64,000 nt of DNA, taken from positions 1 through 64,000 of IMG/VR virus record IMGVR_UViG_3300021404_000006. One strand, written 5' to 3'. The DNA is from a virus. Numbering within the stretch: position 1 is the first letter of the stretch; every line of letters starts with the position of its first letter. Made by a program: the position numbers and the translations under genes. This document shows, in pieces, positions 47,401 through 56,421 of this stretch. Below the pieces are notes generated by a model, which worked only from the letters and a program-made list of their open reading frames with translations, did not search any database and was not told where the DNA came from.

Positions 47401-49718
47401 GCGCGAGCGCAGGCAGTGTCACGTGGAGCAACAGCCTCGGTAAGCTCAGCACGAAGGGAACCGCAGCCGGCGCGTCCCTGAACGGCCTGTCCCAGGCGTC
47501 CCTTAACGCACGCGGAGCCTTCGCACAGCAGGTCGGCAGTGCCCAGAACCTGTACAACTCACTGCTTACCATGTCCGCCGTGTCAGCTAAGGGCGCTCAG
47601 GGCCAGAAAGACCTTGCATCTGCCGGCAGGGACATGGTGGCTATGCTCCTGCCCCTTGCCAACGGAAGCAAGACTGCCACGGCTGAGGTTTACGCACTCG
47701 CGCAGACCGCCGGCTACCAGGGGGCCGACAGCTTCAAGGCCCTTGCCAAGTGGGTCGGCGGAGTTAAGGCCCCGATGCAGGATCTTAACAAGCGAGAGCA
47801 GGATCTTACCGTATCGTCCGCTAACTTGCTGAAAGATACGCAGAACCTGGCTGGCGCTATGGGACAGACTCTCACGTCAGCGATATCCGGAGCTATATTC
47901 GCCGCTGAAAAAGGTCCGCAGGCTCTCCAGAAGCTGGCCGATGCCATGCAGGCTCTCCAGACAGGCAAGGGCTCCGTGACGGGAGTAGAGCAGGCGCTCA
48001 AGAGCGTCATTCCCGCGCTGGTTCAGATGACAGGAAGCCTGCCTAACGCCAGGGACCAGTTCCTTGCCATGGCGGGCGCTATGGGTATCGGCCACGATAA
48101 AGCCATTGCCATGTGGAACGCCGTAGAGCAGGGAAAGGGAGCGCTGGCCGGCGCTACCGGGGCTATAGGCTCTATGAGGAACGCTGTTACCAAGATAATC
48201 ACGGACTTCAACAACCAGGCCAAGGCGTCGGCTAACGCTAAGGACGCGCTTGACAAGTACAACACCGCGATCAAGAACAACGGGGTTAACTCCGACCAGG
48301 CCAAGGCAGCACGGGCCGCTCTTATCGCGGATCTTATCAAGGCCGGGGTAAACGCCAAGACCGCGAACTCGGACGTAGCCGCGTACAGCAATGCCGTAAA
48401 GAGCAACGGCGTCAACTCCGACCAGGCACGGAGTGCCCGCCTGCGGCTTATCAATGACATCTTGACCGCGAGCAACAACTCGAAGACCGGAAAGGCGGAC
48501 CTCGACGCCCTGACTAGCGCGGTGCGTAATCACTCGGCCAGCTCCGATCAGGTGCGAAGTGCGCGGGCACGCCTGATCGCTGACCTTGAGAAGACCGGGA
48601 CGAACTCCAAGACCGCTACCTCGCTGGTGGACGGGCTGATTTCCAGCATCAAGAAGATTCCGTCGTCCTGGTCCACCTCGATCAAGGTCAGCGCCACGGG
48701 ACAGTGGTCCATTACCGGCGTCTCCGCTAAGGTGCTGGCTGGGTTCGGCGGCGGGAGCGCGGCTAACATCCAGGCCATCGCCAATCAGAACGCCAGGCAG
48801 GTCATGGGCGGCGCTAAGGGCATGTTCGTCACGGACGGAACCACGCCCACGGCGGACGACGTTCTGGCGAGGGTATCCAAGGGCGAGCTGGTAGTCCCGG
48901 CGAACCTGGTGAAGCGCGGAGCGGTAGACCACCTCCGGGGGAAGATCCCCGGCTTCGCGGGCGGCGGCTATGTCGGCAACCCGGCCCAGGTCGGCGGGTT
49001 CATCGATACCGAGGAAAAGGCTACCGACGCGGCAGACATATCCGCTACCGCTAACGCTCTCCGGGCTGCTATCCAGTCGATGCTCAAGTCGGCTATCGCG
49101 GCTGCCAGCGCTATGAACGTGCCTAACGTGGGCTCCGGTGTGGCCCGCTGGAAGGGCACGGTAGACCAGGCGCTGAGGATGCTCGGGCTGTCTACTTCAC
49201 TGGACCGCCAGGTTCTGTACCAGATGCAGACGGAATCCGGTGGCAACCCGAACGCCATCAACCTCAGCGACTCCAATGCCGCAGCGGGCGACCCGTCTCG
49301 TGGGCTGATGCAGACGATTATGGCCACGTTCAAGGCGTACCACGTAGCGGGCACCAGCAGTAACATCTACGATCCCCTTGCCAATATCGCGGCTGCCATC
49401 AACTACGCCCGAAGCCGTTACGGGCCGACGCTGATGTCCGGCGGAATGGGCATGGGGTCTGGTCACGGCTACGCACTAGGCGGCCTTATCCCGTCGAAGG
49501 TATTCGACAGGGGCGGAACGCTCGCACCGGGGCCGAATATGGTCTACAACCTGACCGGCCGGCCCGAGCACGTTGTACCTACTGACGGCAGCCAGACCAT
49601 TACACTGGAGATAGCAGGAGGAGATTCGGATCTAGAGCAGCTGCTTGTCCAGGTAATCCGCAGGTATGCACGAATAAAGAGCGGCGGAAACGTGCAGCGT
49701 GCATTCGGGAGGAATTAG
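44484..49718 (+). CDS. tape measure protein with lytic transglycosylase domain
   Basis: 1744 residues; sets tail length and passes through the host envelope. Residues about 90-330 contain repeated units of about 40 residues around VSVDPSELALAEATLNR. The middle has long hydrophobic helices (VFVPATIAVVAFGAAVAPVV, NPYIIGLAILGAAIYTIV). Near 1260-1390 are repeats of NGVNSDQAKAARAALIADL. Around 1570-1650 an SLT-type domain has MQTESGGNPNAINL with the catalytic Glu, GLMQTIMATFKAYH and IYDPLANIAAAINYARSRYG. SD taggag. Confidence 0.92.
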   Translation: MARLLGEARVSVLPDGTRFRPETEAVVKKAIAGITGKIPISPDLDKFRTTTSAEVKAALAGLNPKIKVSAYVDEATLAKVAAAKNAMATPVTAPLKVTTDPSDLAAKKAYLGMYFKEALSLDYAVDPTKTRRMKTFLNRWLYTNQYNTSPLALNYTVDPAKVATMKRLLEQYMSGNAQFGLSISPSQVAALKATLDNLNSQAQVGVSVDPSELALAEATLNRIKDVKVGVILDPAELRRIKTSIDSFMANNVLLGFSVDPAKLAIAKKQVMGEFSRTKITIPVDFGVVSGGKLIAMQKSFDALLNSNFVLGVNIAPAMAKMAAFAAYTKNLFSTSGSWFKLNVAPAIVQLLSLQAAITSVKNTFSQMGNNANVVAAVTAAATARTANAFITMGAGGGGALGFLTNKITLFAGVMDRVLPAALTRVAVWHVAADAILEFAAVFVPATIAVVAFGAAVAPVVSDAVNRLKAMQQAAAATGTSIGIFNYNAQGAVGPMQALQNKLQPVVWEVFGDAITVAAKKTGIFSTLVTQVGTVVEDLSARMTRAFSSNSMGNFLKNGALDFQRFGTIIGNFGGAIGNIIKQVPGYAEVFLQLFTKISAGIEWFTAIAGPVIKAGLALHGFFLYAGLATTAGVALLAGVGNMITKFFTFATAATSLTGVGARIATSFKAAGAAAAGFGKNLLLLATNPYIIGLAILGAAIYTIVSNWHAADAATSQFISNMENSLANMSGGSAIQAISMDLGSLTRQMKEAGSQQAFDSINKNWQNLGNTGSRLSTDMSLAGQHFKMAWQDITGSSTNPLKGMADAITNVGHALGNIFLGSSGFDQQSAVFAKMKDNINALETEFHKLTGEQQKLLTVAGDLMTNFKLGNTSTFTWAQSLGILDAAGVQASDSLDMMVTKVEGLLAGWKQFGLNATQIGNAVNAISLQTEMQQSSITTLTGAYSNFIGVVTGGESAFATFGQGMSTLSQALNSASAGSVTWSNSLGKLSTKGTAAGASLNGLSQASLNARGAFAQQVGSAQNLYNSLLTMSAVSAKGAQGQKDLASAGRDMVAMLLPLANGSKTATAEVYALAQTAGYQGADSFKALAKWVGGVKAPMQDLNKREQDLTVSSANLLKDTQNLAGAMGQTLTSAISGAIFAAEKGPQALQKLADAMQALQTGKGSVTGVEQALKSVIPALVQMTGSLPNARDQFLAMAGAMGIGHDKAIAMWNAVEQGKGALAGATGAIGSMRNAVTKIITDFNNQAKASANAKDALDKYNTAIKNNGVNSDQAKAARAALIADLIKAGVNAKTANSDVAAYSNAVKSNGVNSDQARSARLRLINDILTASNNSKTGKADLDALTSAVRNHSASSDQVRSARARLIADLEKTGTNSKTATSLVDGLISSIKKIPSSWSTSIKVSATGQWSITGVSAKVLAGFGGGSAANIQAIANQNARQVMGGAKGMFVTDGTTPTADDVLARVSKGELVVPANLVKRGAVDHLRGKIPGFAGGGYVGNPAQVGGFIDTEEKATDAADISATANALRAAIQSMLKSAIAAASAMNVPNVGSGVARWKGTVDQALRMLGLSTSLDRQVLYQMQTESGGNPNAINLSDSNAAAGDPSRGLMQTIMATFKAYHVAGTSSNIYDPLANIAAAINYARSRYGPTLMSGGMGMGSGHGYALGGLIPSKVFDRGGTLAPGPNMVYNLTGRPEHVVPTDGSQTITLEIAGGDSDLEQLLVQVIRRYARIKSGGNVQRAFGRN

Positions 49719-52700
49719 TGACCTCTCTTAACGGTGCACTGAGCGCCGGGATTACAGCAGGCGCTTCTTTCGGCGGCCACAAGGTAATAACCACCGGATT
49801 CCCGTACAAGAAGCTAGGCGTTAAAGTAGAGCTGCTTCTTAACACGACGTGGACCGACATCACCAGCTTCGTTCTCGTTCGCGATAACATCACCATCTCT
49901 CCGTTCGGCCGTACCGATGAGGCGTCCTCGATGCAGGCCGGGCAGGTGACGCTCACCCTGAAGAACGCAGACGGACGGTTTACCCCTAACAACGCGAGCG
50001 GCGCTTACTACCCGTACATTCAGCTGAACGGCCAGCTCAGGATTTCGGTCAACGACACCTCCAGCAACGGCACTGTCTATGCCGGCTACCGTTTCTGGGG
50101 CGAAGTCAGCGAATGGCCGCCGCAGTGGGACCCGTCCGGCAGGAGCGTTTACGTTACCATTACCGCTTCGGGCATCTGGCGCAGGCTCAGCCAGGCGACA
50201 ACGACCCTGGGAAGCCCGTTCACGCGGTGGAACACGCAGCTGGCTAACAGCTACACCCTCGCCGGCTACTGGCCGATGGAAGACAGCGCGACCTCTGGTT
50301 CGTTCGCTGCGGTAGCAGGCTCGGCTGCCGCGATGACGATCATTCCTACCAACGGCACTCCCAGCCTAGCATCGTGCACCGCGTTCCCCGGCTCTGACGC
50401 CCTGCCGCAGCTGAACGGCGCGGAATTCTCAGGCCTGATATCCACCAGTTCCAGCCCGACGCAGATCATGTTCCGCTTCTGCCTGTTCGTCCAGGCGGGC
50501 GGTGACACAGGCGCGGGCATCAGCACCATCGCACGCTTGCACCTGGGAACCAACACGTCGCTGAACTACGTTGACGTGGGCTTCGGCAGCGGCGCAGCCG
50601 GCGGTCCCTTCACCATTACCGGATACAACTCCGGCAACTCGGTAGTGTTCAGCAGTACGCTGACAGACCAGATCTGGGGCAAGCCGATTATGCTTCAGGT
50701 CGGCCTGGTGAAGTCTGGCTCCAATGTTAACTGGAGCCTCAACACCATCCTGCCGAGCACCACCACCTGGTACGGCACGACCACCGGAACGGCCACAGGC
50801 GTATCGATAGCCGATGTCAGCAGCGTCATCTTCAGCCCCGGTGCCGCGTTCAAGGGCGTCTCTGTCGGGCAGGCAGCGGTCTACTACGCCAACCCTTCCA
50901 TCACCACCGACGCGTCCGCCCTGGGCGGCTGGAGCGGCGAGAATGCCCTTACCCGCTTCGGGCGCATCTGCACTGAGCAGGGCATCGCATACGAGTCGAT
51001 CGGCACAACCAGCACCCCTATGGGACCGCAGATCGATGACACCCTCGTTAACGTGCTCCAGTCGATCGAGGACACTGACGGCGGCCTGATCTACGAAGCC
51101 AGGGACAAGCTGGGCCTCGGCTACCGCACCATGTCCAGCTTGCAGAACCAGTCGGCAGTGCTCACCCTTGACTACAGCGCCGCGCAGGTAGGGCAGTCCC
51201 TGGCTCCTGTCAACGACGACGCGCTCATTCGCAACGACGTGAACCTAGCCAACTTCGACGGCTACTCGGTGCGTACCTACCTGGCAAGCGGCGCGAGGTC
51301 GCTGCAAAGCCCGCCTAATGGGGTAGGCAGCGGGTACGCGTACGCCCGTAACGTCAACAGCACCAGCCACACCCAGATAAACGCCCTGGGCAGTCAGATC
51401 CTCAACTGCGGCACTACTTTCCAGAACCGCTATCCTACGATGTCGGTGAACCTGGCCCGCGTAACGACAGCCAGCCTGTTCGGCACTGCCCCGTCGATGC
51501 GCATCGGAGACTTCCTCCAGGTAAACAATATGCCGTCCTTTATGGGCGGCGGCAGTGAAAAGCAGCTCGCCTGGGGCTGGACCGAGACAATTAACTACAA
51601 TGTCTGGACGATTACCTACAACACCATTCCCGAAGCACCCTGGGAATCGAGCTTCAACCCTGGTACTTCTTCCACGGCACAGATACCTGGGTCTCCGGTA
51701 ACTTCCGCGCAGGCAGGGTCGATCAGCGGCGCGCAGATAGCCGAAGGCGCGGTCATCGGGGCGAATATCGCTTCAGGTACTGTCAGCGGCACCAACATAG
51801 CCCTCGGTACCATTACCGCGACAAACATCGCCACAGCTACTATCACCGGCTCGAACATAGCGAACGCCACCATTACCGGAACCCAGATAGCCACTGGTAC
51901 TATCAGCGGCAGCAACATCGTCAATGCTTCCATTACGGGCACCCAGATAGCCACGGGTACGATTACCGCAACGAATATAGCAAACGCTACTATCACGAGT
52001 GCGCAGATCAGCACATCGGCTAACATTTCGGGCTCTCAGATAGGTACCGGAACTATCACTGCGGGCAATATCACCAACGCCACCATCACGAATGCCCAGA
52101 TCGCCGGCGGAACGATCACCGGCAGCAATATCGGCAGCAGCACCATTACCGGGGCGAACCTAGCGAATGCCACTATTACCTCGGTGCAGATCAGTAACGG
52201 TACCATCACGACTACGCAGATCAGTAACTCGGCTAATATCACCGGCACGCAGATCGCCTCGGGTACGATCGTTACAGGTAACATTGCCGCGAATACCATT
52301 ACCGCCGGAAACATCGCTGCCGGAACGATCACCACCACGCAGATCGCCGCTAACACCATCGTCGCCGGAAACATCGCTTCAGGTACGATCACCGCCGCGC
52401 AGATCGCGGCTGCTACTATCACCGGAACCCAGATCGCCGCGAGCGTGTCTCTAACCTCCCCGGTTATTACCGGCGGCACGATCACGGGCGGCCAGCTTAT
52501 CGCGTACGGGTCAACCGGCGAGCTGCTAGTCTACAGCGGCACTCCGGCAACCGGCAACATGGTAATGAGCGCGTCGGCCGTTTCCGGAACGGACAGCCAC
52601 AGCAATAGCTACCCGGCCGGCATCGGATTGTTCAACAGCTCCACAGCGTACACAACACTGGCAGCAAGTACAGCCGGCAACCTGTCGCTCGGCACCGGCT

Positions 52701-53320
52701 CTGGCGGCGGCGGCGGACTGGAGATGGTAACCCAGTCCAGTACCCCGTTCTCGCAGAACTCGATCTTCTACGCAGACTCAAACGGCACCGCAGCGTTCCG
52801 CAACGGCTCGGCAGGATTCAACGGGCAGCTGGTCAACAGTATCGGTGCCGTGCCATCAGTTCGCACAGCCAACTCCGGCACCGCAACGGCGGTTACACCT
52901 TTGTTTACTGTCCCGGCCGGCGATGCTACTGCTGGCACCACGTACCGCATCAAGGCGACAGGTGTCGGTACGTACTCCAGCGGTAACAATACCTGGTGGG
53001 AGATCCAGGCGTTCGGCGGTAATCAGGCTCAGGCAGGATACGCCAGTTTGCCCGGCTCGTTCATGTGGGAAACGGAGGCAGTTGTATCCGTTGTCACAGC
53101 AGGTGCCACCGGAACAGCTTATATGTGTGTGCGCGTATGCCTGAGTGCGTCAGGAGTAGGCGCGTCTCCCGGTCTGATACTCGGCTACACTGGCGGGACA
53201 GGAGGTACCACGGTATCGATCGATACTACTTCGAGTACTACCATAGGCCTGATATGTGCAGGTAATGGCACGTTCTCGATTAAAGGCATAACAGCCAGCT
53301 TGGAGAGGATCGGGCCGTAA
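49718..53320 (+). CDS. tail tip / minor tail protein with long repeat region
   Basis: 1200 residues. The N-terminus (LGVKVELLLNTTWTDITSFV, MQAGQVTLTLKNADGRFTPN) is the common actinophage minor tail start. Residues 180-400 include LAGYWPMEDSATSG, a LamG/concanavalin-like domain. About 400-650 look like a baseplate-hub domain. About 665-915 are decapeptide-like repeats (TITGTQIATGTISGSNI), as in beta-helical fibres. The C-terminus is a beta domain. GTG start within the previous stop. Confidence 0.85.
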   Translation: MTSLNGALSAGITAGASFGGHKVITTGFPYKKLGVKVELLLNTTWTDITSFVLVRDNITISPFGRTDEASSMQAGQVTLTLKNADGRFTPNNASGAYYPYIQLNGQLRISVNDTSSNGTVYAGYRFWGEVSEWPPQWDPSGRSVYVTITASGIWRRLSQATTTLGSPFTRWNTQLANSYTLAGYWPMEDSATSGSFAAVAGSAAAMTIIPTNGTPSLASCTAFPGSDALPQLNGAEFSGLISTSSSPTQIMFRFCLFVQAGGDTGAGISTIARLHLGTNTSLNYVDVGFGSGAAGGPFTITGYNSGNSVVFSSTLTDQIWGKPIMLQVGLVKSGSNVNWSLNTILPSTTTWYGTTTGTATGVSIADVSSVIFSPGAAFKGVSVGQAAVYYANPSITTDASALGGWSGENALTRFGRICTEQGIAYESIGTTSTPMGPQIDDTLVNVLQSIEDTDGGLIYEARDKLGLGYRTMSSLQNQSAVLTLDYSAAQVGQSLAPVNDDALIRNDVNLANFDGYSVRTYLASGARSLQSPPNGVGSGYAYARNVNSTSHTQINALGSQILNCGTTFQNRYPTMSVNLARVTTASLFGTAPSMRIGDFLQVNNMPSFMGGGSEKQLAWGWTETINYNVWTITYNTIPEAPWESSFNPGTSSTAQIPGSPVTSAQAGSISGAQIAEGAVIGANIASGTVSGTNIALGTITATNIATATITGSNIANATITGTQIATGTISGSNIVNASITGTQIATGTITATNIANATITSAQISTSANISGSQIGTGTITAGNITNATITNAQIAGGTITGSNIGSSTITGANLANATITSVQISNGTITTTQISNSANITGTQIASGTIVTGNIAANTITAGNIAAGTITTTQIAANTIVAGNIASGTITAAQIAAATITGTQIAASVSLTSPVITGGTITGGQLIAYGSTGELLVYSGTPATGNMVMSASAVSGTDSHSNSYPAGIGLFNSSTAYTTLAASTAGNLSLGTGSGGGGGLEMVTQSSTPFSQNSIFYADSNGTAAFRNGSAGFNGQLVNSIGAVPSVRTANSGTATAVTPLFTVPAGDATAGTTYRIKATGVGTYSSGNNTWWEIQAFGGNQAQAGYASLPGSFMWETEAVVSVVTAGATGTAYMCVRVCLSASGVGASPGLILGYTGGTGGTTVSIDTTSSTTIGLICAGNGTFSIKGITASLERIGP

Positions 53321-53356
53321 TATGTGCAATAATCTAGCAAGCACGGGAGAATAGAA

Positions 53357-53710
53357 ATGACATCAGGCGTAGGCACCCAGCCTAACAACGCGACTATTAA
53401 CAACCAGATAACAGGTCTCGCCTTGCAGATGAGGGACCTCATGCAGCAGGCATCGAACCTGTCTACGCAGATTAACGGCACCGGGCAGGGGCTGGCGTAC
53501 CTGAAAGCGGTTGGTTTCGACGGAACAAACGCCAACCCGCAGAACCCGTCTAACATGACCGACGCACAGTGGGCGCTCCAGGTAATCGCTTACTTCAACA
53601 CCCTTGCCGGATGCTACTTCGGTACCGTTCAGCAGGGAGGAAACGGCGGCACGGGCGCAACTCAGTTCAACTTCCACAATGCGCTGGCCAGCCTTTGGAA
53701 CGGACAGTAG
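53357..53710 (+). CDS. small conserved tail protein
   Basis: 117 residues. LALQMRDLMQQASNLSTQIN, GLAYLKAVGFD and FNFHNALASLWNGQ are typical of a short protein after the minor tail genes of actinophages. SD gggagaa; TAATCT about 20 nt upstream is a candidate promoter. Confidence 0.75.
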   Translation: MTSGVGTQPNNATINNQITGLALQMRDLMQQASNLSTQINGTGQGLAYLKAVGFDGTNANPQNPSNMTDAQWALQVIAYFNTLAGCYFGTVQQGGNGGTGATQFNFHNALASLWNGQ

Positions 53711-53712
53711 AA

Positions 53713-53907
53713 ATGGCCTCAGTAAACATAGCAGGGCTTCAGGTGGACCCCATCAAGGTGATCAGCATCCTCAAGACCAGGCTGGCTGAGGAACAAGCTA
53801 AGTCCGCGCTCCTGGAAGCGGCATTGCAGGATTACCAGGAGCGCGAACAGCAGGCCCAGGAACAGCAGGTCCAGGTCGTCCAGGAGCAGGTTCCGGGTCA
53901 GGAATAG
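53713..53907 (+). CDS. 64-residue coiled-coil protein
   Basis: Starts 2 nt after the previous stop. VDPIKVISILKTRLAEEQAK then a Gln/Glu-rich coiled coil. Its 3' end overlaps the convergent gene by 10 nt. Possibly virion-associated. Confidence 0.65.
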   Translation: MASVNIAGLQVDPIKVISILKTRLAEEQAKSALLEAALQDYQEREQQAQEQQVQVVQEQVPGQE

Positions 53908-54758
53908 TTCTTGTCCGGCGGGAAATACCGGATAAGCAGTTCCTGGTCGGTGAAGATCTTGGCGCTCGGGTAGCGCGCAGACAGCATTCCTTCTATTTCC
54001 GATACCCTTGTGACCAGTTCTGCCTCCGAGCACTTATCGAAAGAAGGCGGTTGTTTATGCGTGGGTCCAAGAACGGTAGGGCTCTCCTTGTAATGTATCC
54101 ACCACTGGAGCTGCTGAACCGCCGCTTGCGGTATGCAGAGCCCCATTATTTCGGCATACTGGCACCGGAAGCCTTTTTCTCCGATGATCACGCGGCCGGT
54201 CCCCTTGATTACCCCGAACACGGGGATCGCCGCTGCCCAGGAAAACAGCCTAGGCGTGTAGCCGTCTACGAAAGAGAGCACTTCGTCTACTCTAAGGCCC
54301 TGGTTGAAGTATCCCCAGAATCCGCAGCCGCATGCCACTCTGGTCTCCGGGGGCTTGTGAATCGTAGGGGGCTTATTCATGACGAACGAGTAGAAAGGAC
54401 TCTCTGACGTACAGGTGGCTTCCATCCTGCCGTCTTCCCACTCCTGATTATGGGCTCCGTTGAGTACGCAGAGATGCCTGCCTGTCACAGTAGTCCTCGG
54501 CGGGCAGTCCAGGTAGCCGGCCATCTCCGGCGTGATAGGAAGGTACCACCAGCGGTACCCGTATACCTGGCCCATGGCCGTGTCCCATTCTTCCGGGGCA
54601 CCGCGCTCAGAGTAACCGGGTAGTCCCGAGTACGGAATACGCTTGTCGCTCACAGCTTTCGCGGCCTTGTCTGCCGGAGTCTTGGTATTAATGGTGAAAT
54701 ATGTGCCCGAGGTGGAATTCGTTCCGGACGAGCACAGTCTCCGTAGAAGTTCTAGCAT
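53898..54758 (-). CDS. unknown protein, paralogue A
   Basis: 286 residues. Shares with the next gene the blocks SERGAPEEWDTAMG, CGCGFWGYF, VFGVIKGTGRVIIGEKGFRCQYA and PDKNY. Cysteines in ACGCGFW and CTSES could bind metal. Similar proteins with a CGCG-W motif occur in actinomycetes and their phages with no known function, to my recollection. The leftward direction separates it from the tail operon, suggesting a non-structural role. Confidence 0.7.
   Translation of the reverse strand: MLELLRRLCSSGTNSTSGTYFTINTKTPADKAAKAVSDKRIPYSGLPGYSERGAPEEWDTAMGQVYGYRWWYLPITPEMAGYLDCPPRTTVTGRHLCVLNGAHNQEWEDGRMEATCTSESPFYSFVMNKPPTIHKPPETRVACGCGFWGYFNQGLRVDEVLSFVDGYTPRLFSWAAAIPVFGVIKGTGRVIIGEKGFRCQYAEIMGLCIPQAAVQQLQWWIHYKESPTVLGPTHKQPPSFDKCSEAELVTRVSEIEGMLSARYPSAKIFTDQELLIRYFPPDKNYS
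54571..54612. repeat. 42-bp direct repeat, copy 1
   Basis: Identical to 55586-55627. Both encode ERGAPEEWDTAMG in the two paralogues. Perfect DNA identity over a stretch whose surroundings have diverged points to recent gene conversion or very strong constraint. Confidence 0.85.
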
Positions 54759-54780
54759 CTTCTGAGGATCGACGCTGCTG

Positions 54781-55638
54781 CTAATGACGGCCTCCGTAGT
54801 TCTTGTCCGGCTCGCAGTTCCTCATTAGTTCCCCCGGGGTGTCATGCCATTTGAAATTTGCGCCCAGGGACATAGTTATTGCTGCGTAGATAGTTTCCCG
54901 CACCAGAGTGTCCGGCACTGCGAGTGTCCTCGACAGGAATGCTGCTACGGGCTGCTCTGTATCGAGGAAAGTGCTTTCGTTGATGAGGAACAGAGACATA
55001 GACAAGGGATCTCCGACACGAAACGCGTCTTCTATGCATACGCCTGTTTCCTCCTCGAATATGCATCCTCCGGAGATAGGCATGGCAAGGTCAGTGATGC
55101 GTGCCCGCTCTACCCTGAATCCCTTGTCTCCGATAATGGCAGCGCCTGATCCCTCGATAACTCCTGACAGGGGAACTGTTACTTCGTAGCTGCCGTTACT
55201 GAATTTCTTCACCCATATCTTCTGGGCGTCGAATTCAGTCATGCTCTGCGCTTTCCAGTACGCCCAGAAACCGCAGCCGCAGCCCGGGTACGGGGGCCTG
55301 TGCACTTGCACCTGCGCGGGCAGAAGGTCTGAAGCCGGAGTTATTGCACAGCTGCGAGCACAGCTCGCCCCGTACCATCCGCTGTGCATGCGCTTGTACG
55401 ACCACCGGCCTCCGTACATTCCCTCTACGAATGCATGGCTCAGCCACGGGAGAACCGGAGCGGAATAGTAATTCCGCTTCTCGCCCCAGCCGCTGGCAAG
55501 CAGAGAGGTTCCGTAGTACCTTGTCACATCAGCCGGACAGCGCAGGGGAAGGCGCAGCGACCAGCTGCGGAACCCCCGCACGGTGCCCATGGCCGTGTCC
55601 CATTCTTCCGGGGCACCGCGCTCAGAGAAGCCTTCCAC
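54781..55638 (-). CDS. unknown protein, paralogue B
   Basis: 285 residues with SERGAPEEWDTAMGTVRGFRSW near the start, CGCGFWAYW near 125, VPLSGVIEGSGAAIIGDKGFRVERA near 165-190 and PDKNYGGRH at the end. The start is GTG, 2 nt after the 56-residue gene's stop. A 42-bp stretch is identical to paralogue A, although the proteins are otherwise diverged. Confidence 0.7.
   Translation of the reverse strand: MEGFSERGAPEEWDTAMGTVRGFRSWSLRLPLRCPADVTRYYGTSLLASGWGEKRNYYSAPVLPWLSHAFVEGMYGGRWSYKRMHSGWYGASCARSCAITPASDLLPAQVQVHRPPYPGCGCGFWAYWKAQSMTEFDAQKIWVKKFSNGSYEVTVPLSGVIEGSGAAIIGDKGFRVERARITDLAMPISGGCIFEEETGVCIEDAFRVGDPLSMSLFLINESTFLDTEQPVAAFLSRTLAVPDTLVRETIYAAITMSLGANFKWHDTPGELMRNCEPDKNYGGRH
55586..55627. 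repeat. 42-bp direct repeat, copy 2
   Basis: Second copy of the element at 54571-54612. Confidence 0.85.
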
Positions 55639-55640
55639 GT

Positions 55641-55811
55641 CTACGCCGGAACAGGCTCGGCTGCGGGCTCCGCCTGGGGCAGCGGCTCTTCGACCGGGAA
55701 CTCTTCGGGCAGCGGCTCCAGGATGATCCTTTTGCGCTCCTTGCCGATGTCGCCGGCCCTAAGCTCACGGATCTCTTCTGCCGTGTACCACGGCTTCCAG
55801 CTCCAGGTCAT
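55641..55811 (-). CDS. 56-residue acidic protein
   Basis: ATG at 55811 directly follows a TAA that ended the original copy of the HTH gene. The SD aaggagg lies inside that remnant. MTWSWKPWYTAEEIRELRAG is followed by KERKRIILEPLPEEF and a Glu/Pro/Ala tail. Not recognised. Confidence 0.7.
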   Translation of the reverse strand: MTWSWKPWYTAEEIRELRAGDIGKERKRIILEPLPEEFPVEEPLPQAEPAAEPVPA

Positions 55812-55866
55812 TTAGTCCTCCTTGCGAGGTTTGCGTACCTTCTCACCGGGCTCCAACAACCCTACT
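55812..55866 (-). pseudogene. displaced 3' end of the HTH gene
   Basis: Reads GLLEPGEKVRKPRKED then stop in the frame expected of the HTH gene end. It is separated from the rest of that gene by the HNH insertion and has no start of its own. Confidence 0.65.
55827..55860. repeat. 34-bp direct repeat flanking the HNH gene, copy A
   Basis: Matches 56307-56340 at 31 of 34 positions. All three differences are synonymous in the LLEPGEKVRKP reading on the minus strand. Confidence 0.85.
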
Positions 55867-55884
55867 GTTCCCTGTATTCCCCCG

Positions 55885-55896
55885 TACACTGAAGCT
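55885..55896 (+). promoter_or_regulatory. leaderless -10 box for the inserted HNH gene
   Basis: TACACT (55885-55890) with 6 nt to the GTG at 55897, the same box and spacing as at 2088-2099. Confidence 0.5.
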
Positions 55897-56421
55897 GTGA
55901 GCGAGAAGACCGTACGAACATGCACAGTACCTGGGTGCTCGCGCAAATATTTCTGCTCAGGCTACTGCTCCGGGCACTACGAACGCGTGCTGAGGACTGG
56001 GAACCCCGGTACCGCGCGGCTTCGCCGGTATGGAGGCAGTAAGACCGGCACCTGGAACGGCTACGTGCGAGTGTGGGACACCGAGACGAAGCAGCAGATG
56101 CCTGAACATCGTCTAGTAATGGAACATACGATCGGCCGAAGGCTCTTGCCTCATGAGACGGTGCACCACAAGAACGGAATCAGGACGGACAATCGTCCGG
56201 AGAACCTGGAGCTGTGGTCCAAGTCCCATCCCGCTGGCCAGCGTGTTGAAGACAAGATCTCTTGGTGCCGAGAATTCTTGGCGCAGTATGGCTACTCCGT
56301 ATCCTTAGGTTTGCGTACCTTCTCGCCGGGTTCCAACAGCAAGTCTTCCGGGCCAATCCCCAGGGCGGTGTACAGCCTGCGGAACGAGGACTGGCCGGGA
56401 GACACGCGTCCCTGCTCGTAG
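55897..56421 (+). CDS. HNH homing-type endonuclease inserted in the HTH gene
   Basis: Up to 174 residues. A zinc-finger start (CTVPGCSRKYFCSGYCSGHY) is followed by RVWDTETKQQMPEHRLVMEH and HHKNGIRTDNRPENLELW, the HNH site. The natural end is probably near QYGYSVS (about residue 136). The frame then runs antisense through the HTH gene to 56421, so the original stop seems lost at the junction. Flanked by 34-bp near-identical repeats. Confidence 0.82.
   Translation: MSEKTVRTCTVPGCSRKYFCSGYCSGHYERVLRTGNPGTARLRRYGGSKTGTWNGYVRVWDTETKQQMPEHRLVMEHTIGRRLLPHETVHHKNGIRTDNRPENLELWSKSHPAGQRVEDKISWCREFLAQYGYSVSLGLRTFSPGSNSKSSGPIPRAVYSLRNEDWPGDTRPCS

Noticed and set aside
45089-48932. Large minus-strand frames opposite the tape measure gene
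   Set aside because: Antisense shadows in GC-biased coding DNA; no start signals and no recognisable domains.
51616-52485. Minus-strand frames opposite the tail-tip repeats
   Set aside because: They reflect the period of the TITGTQIA-type repeats and lack start signals.
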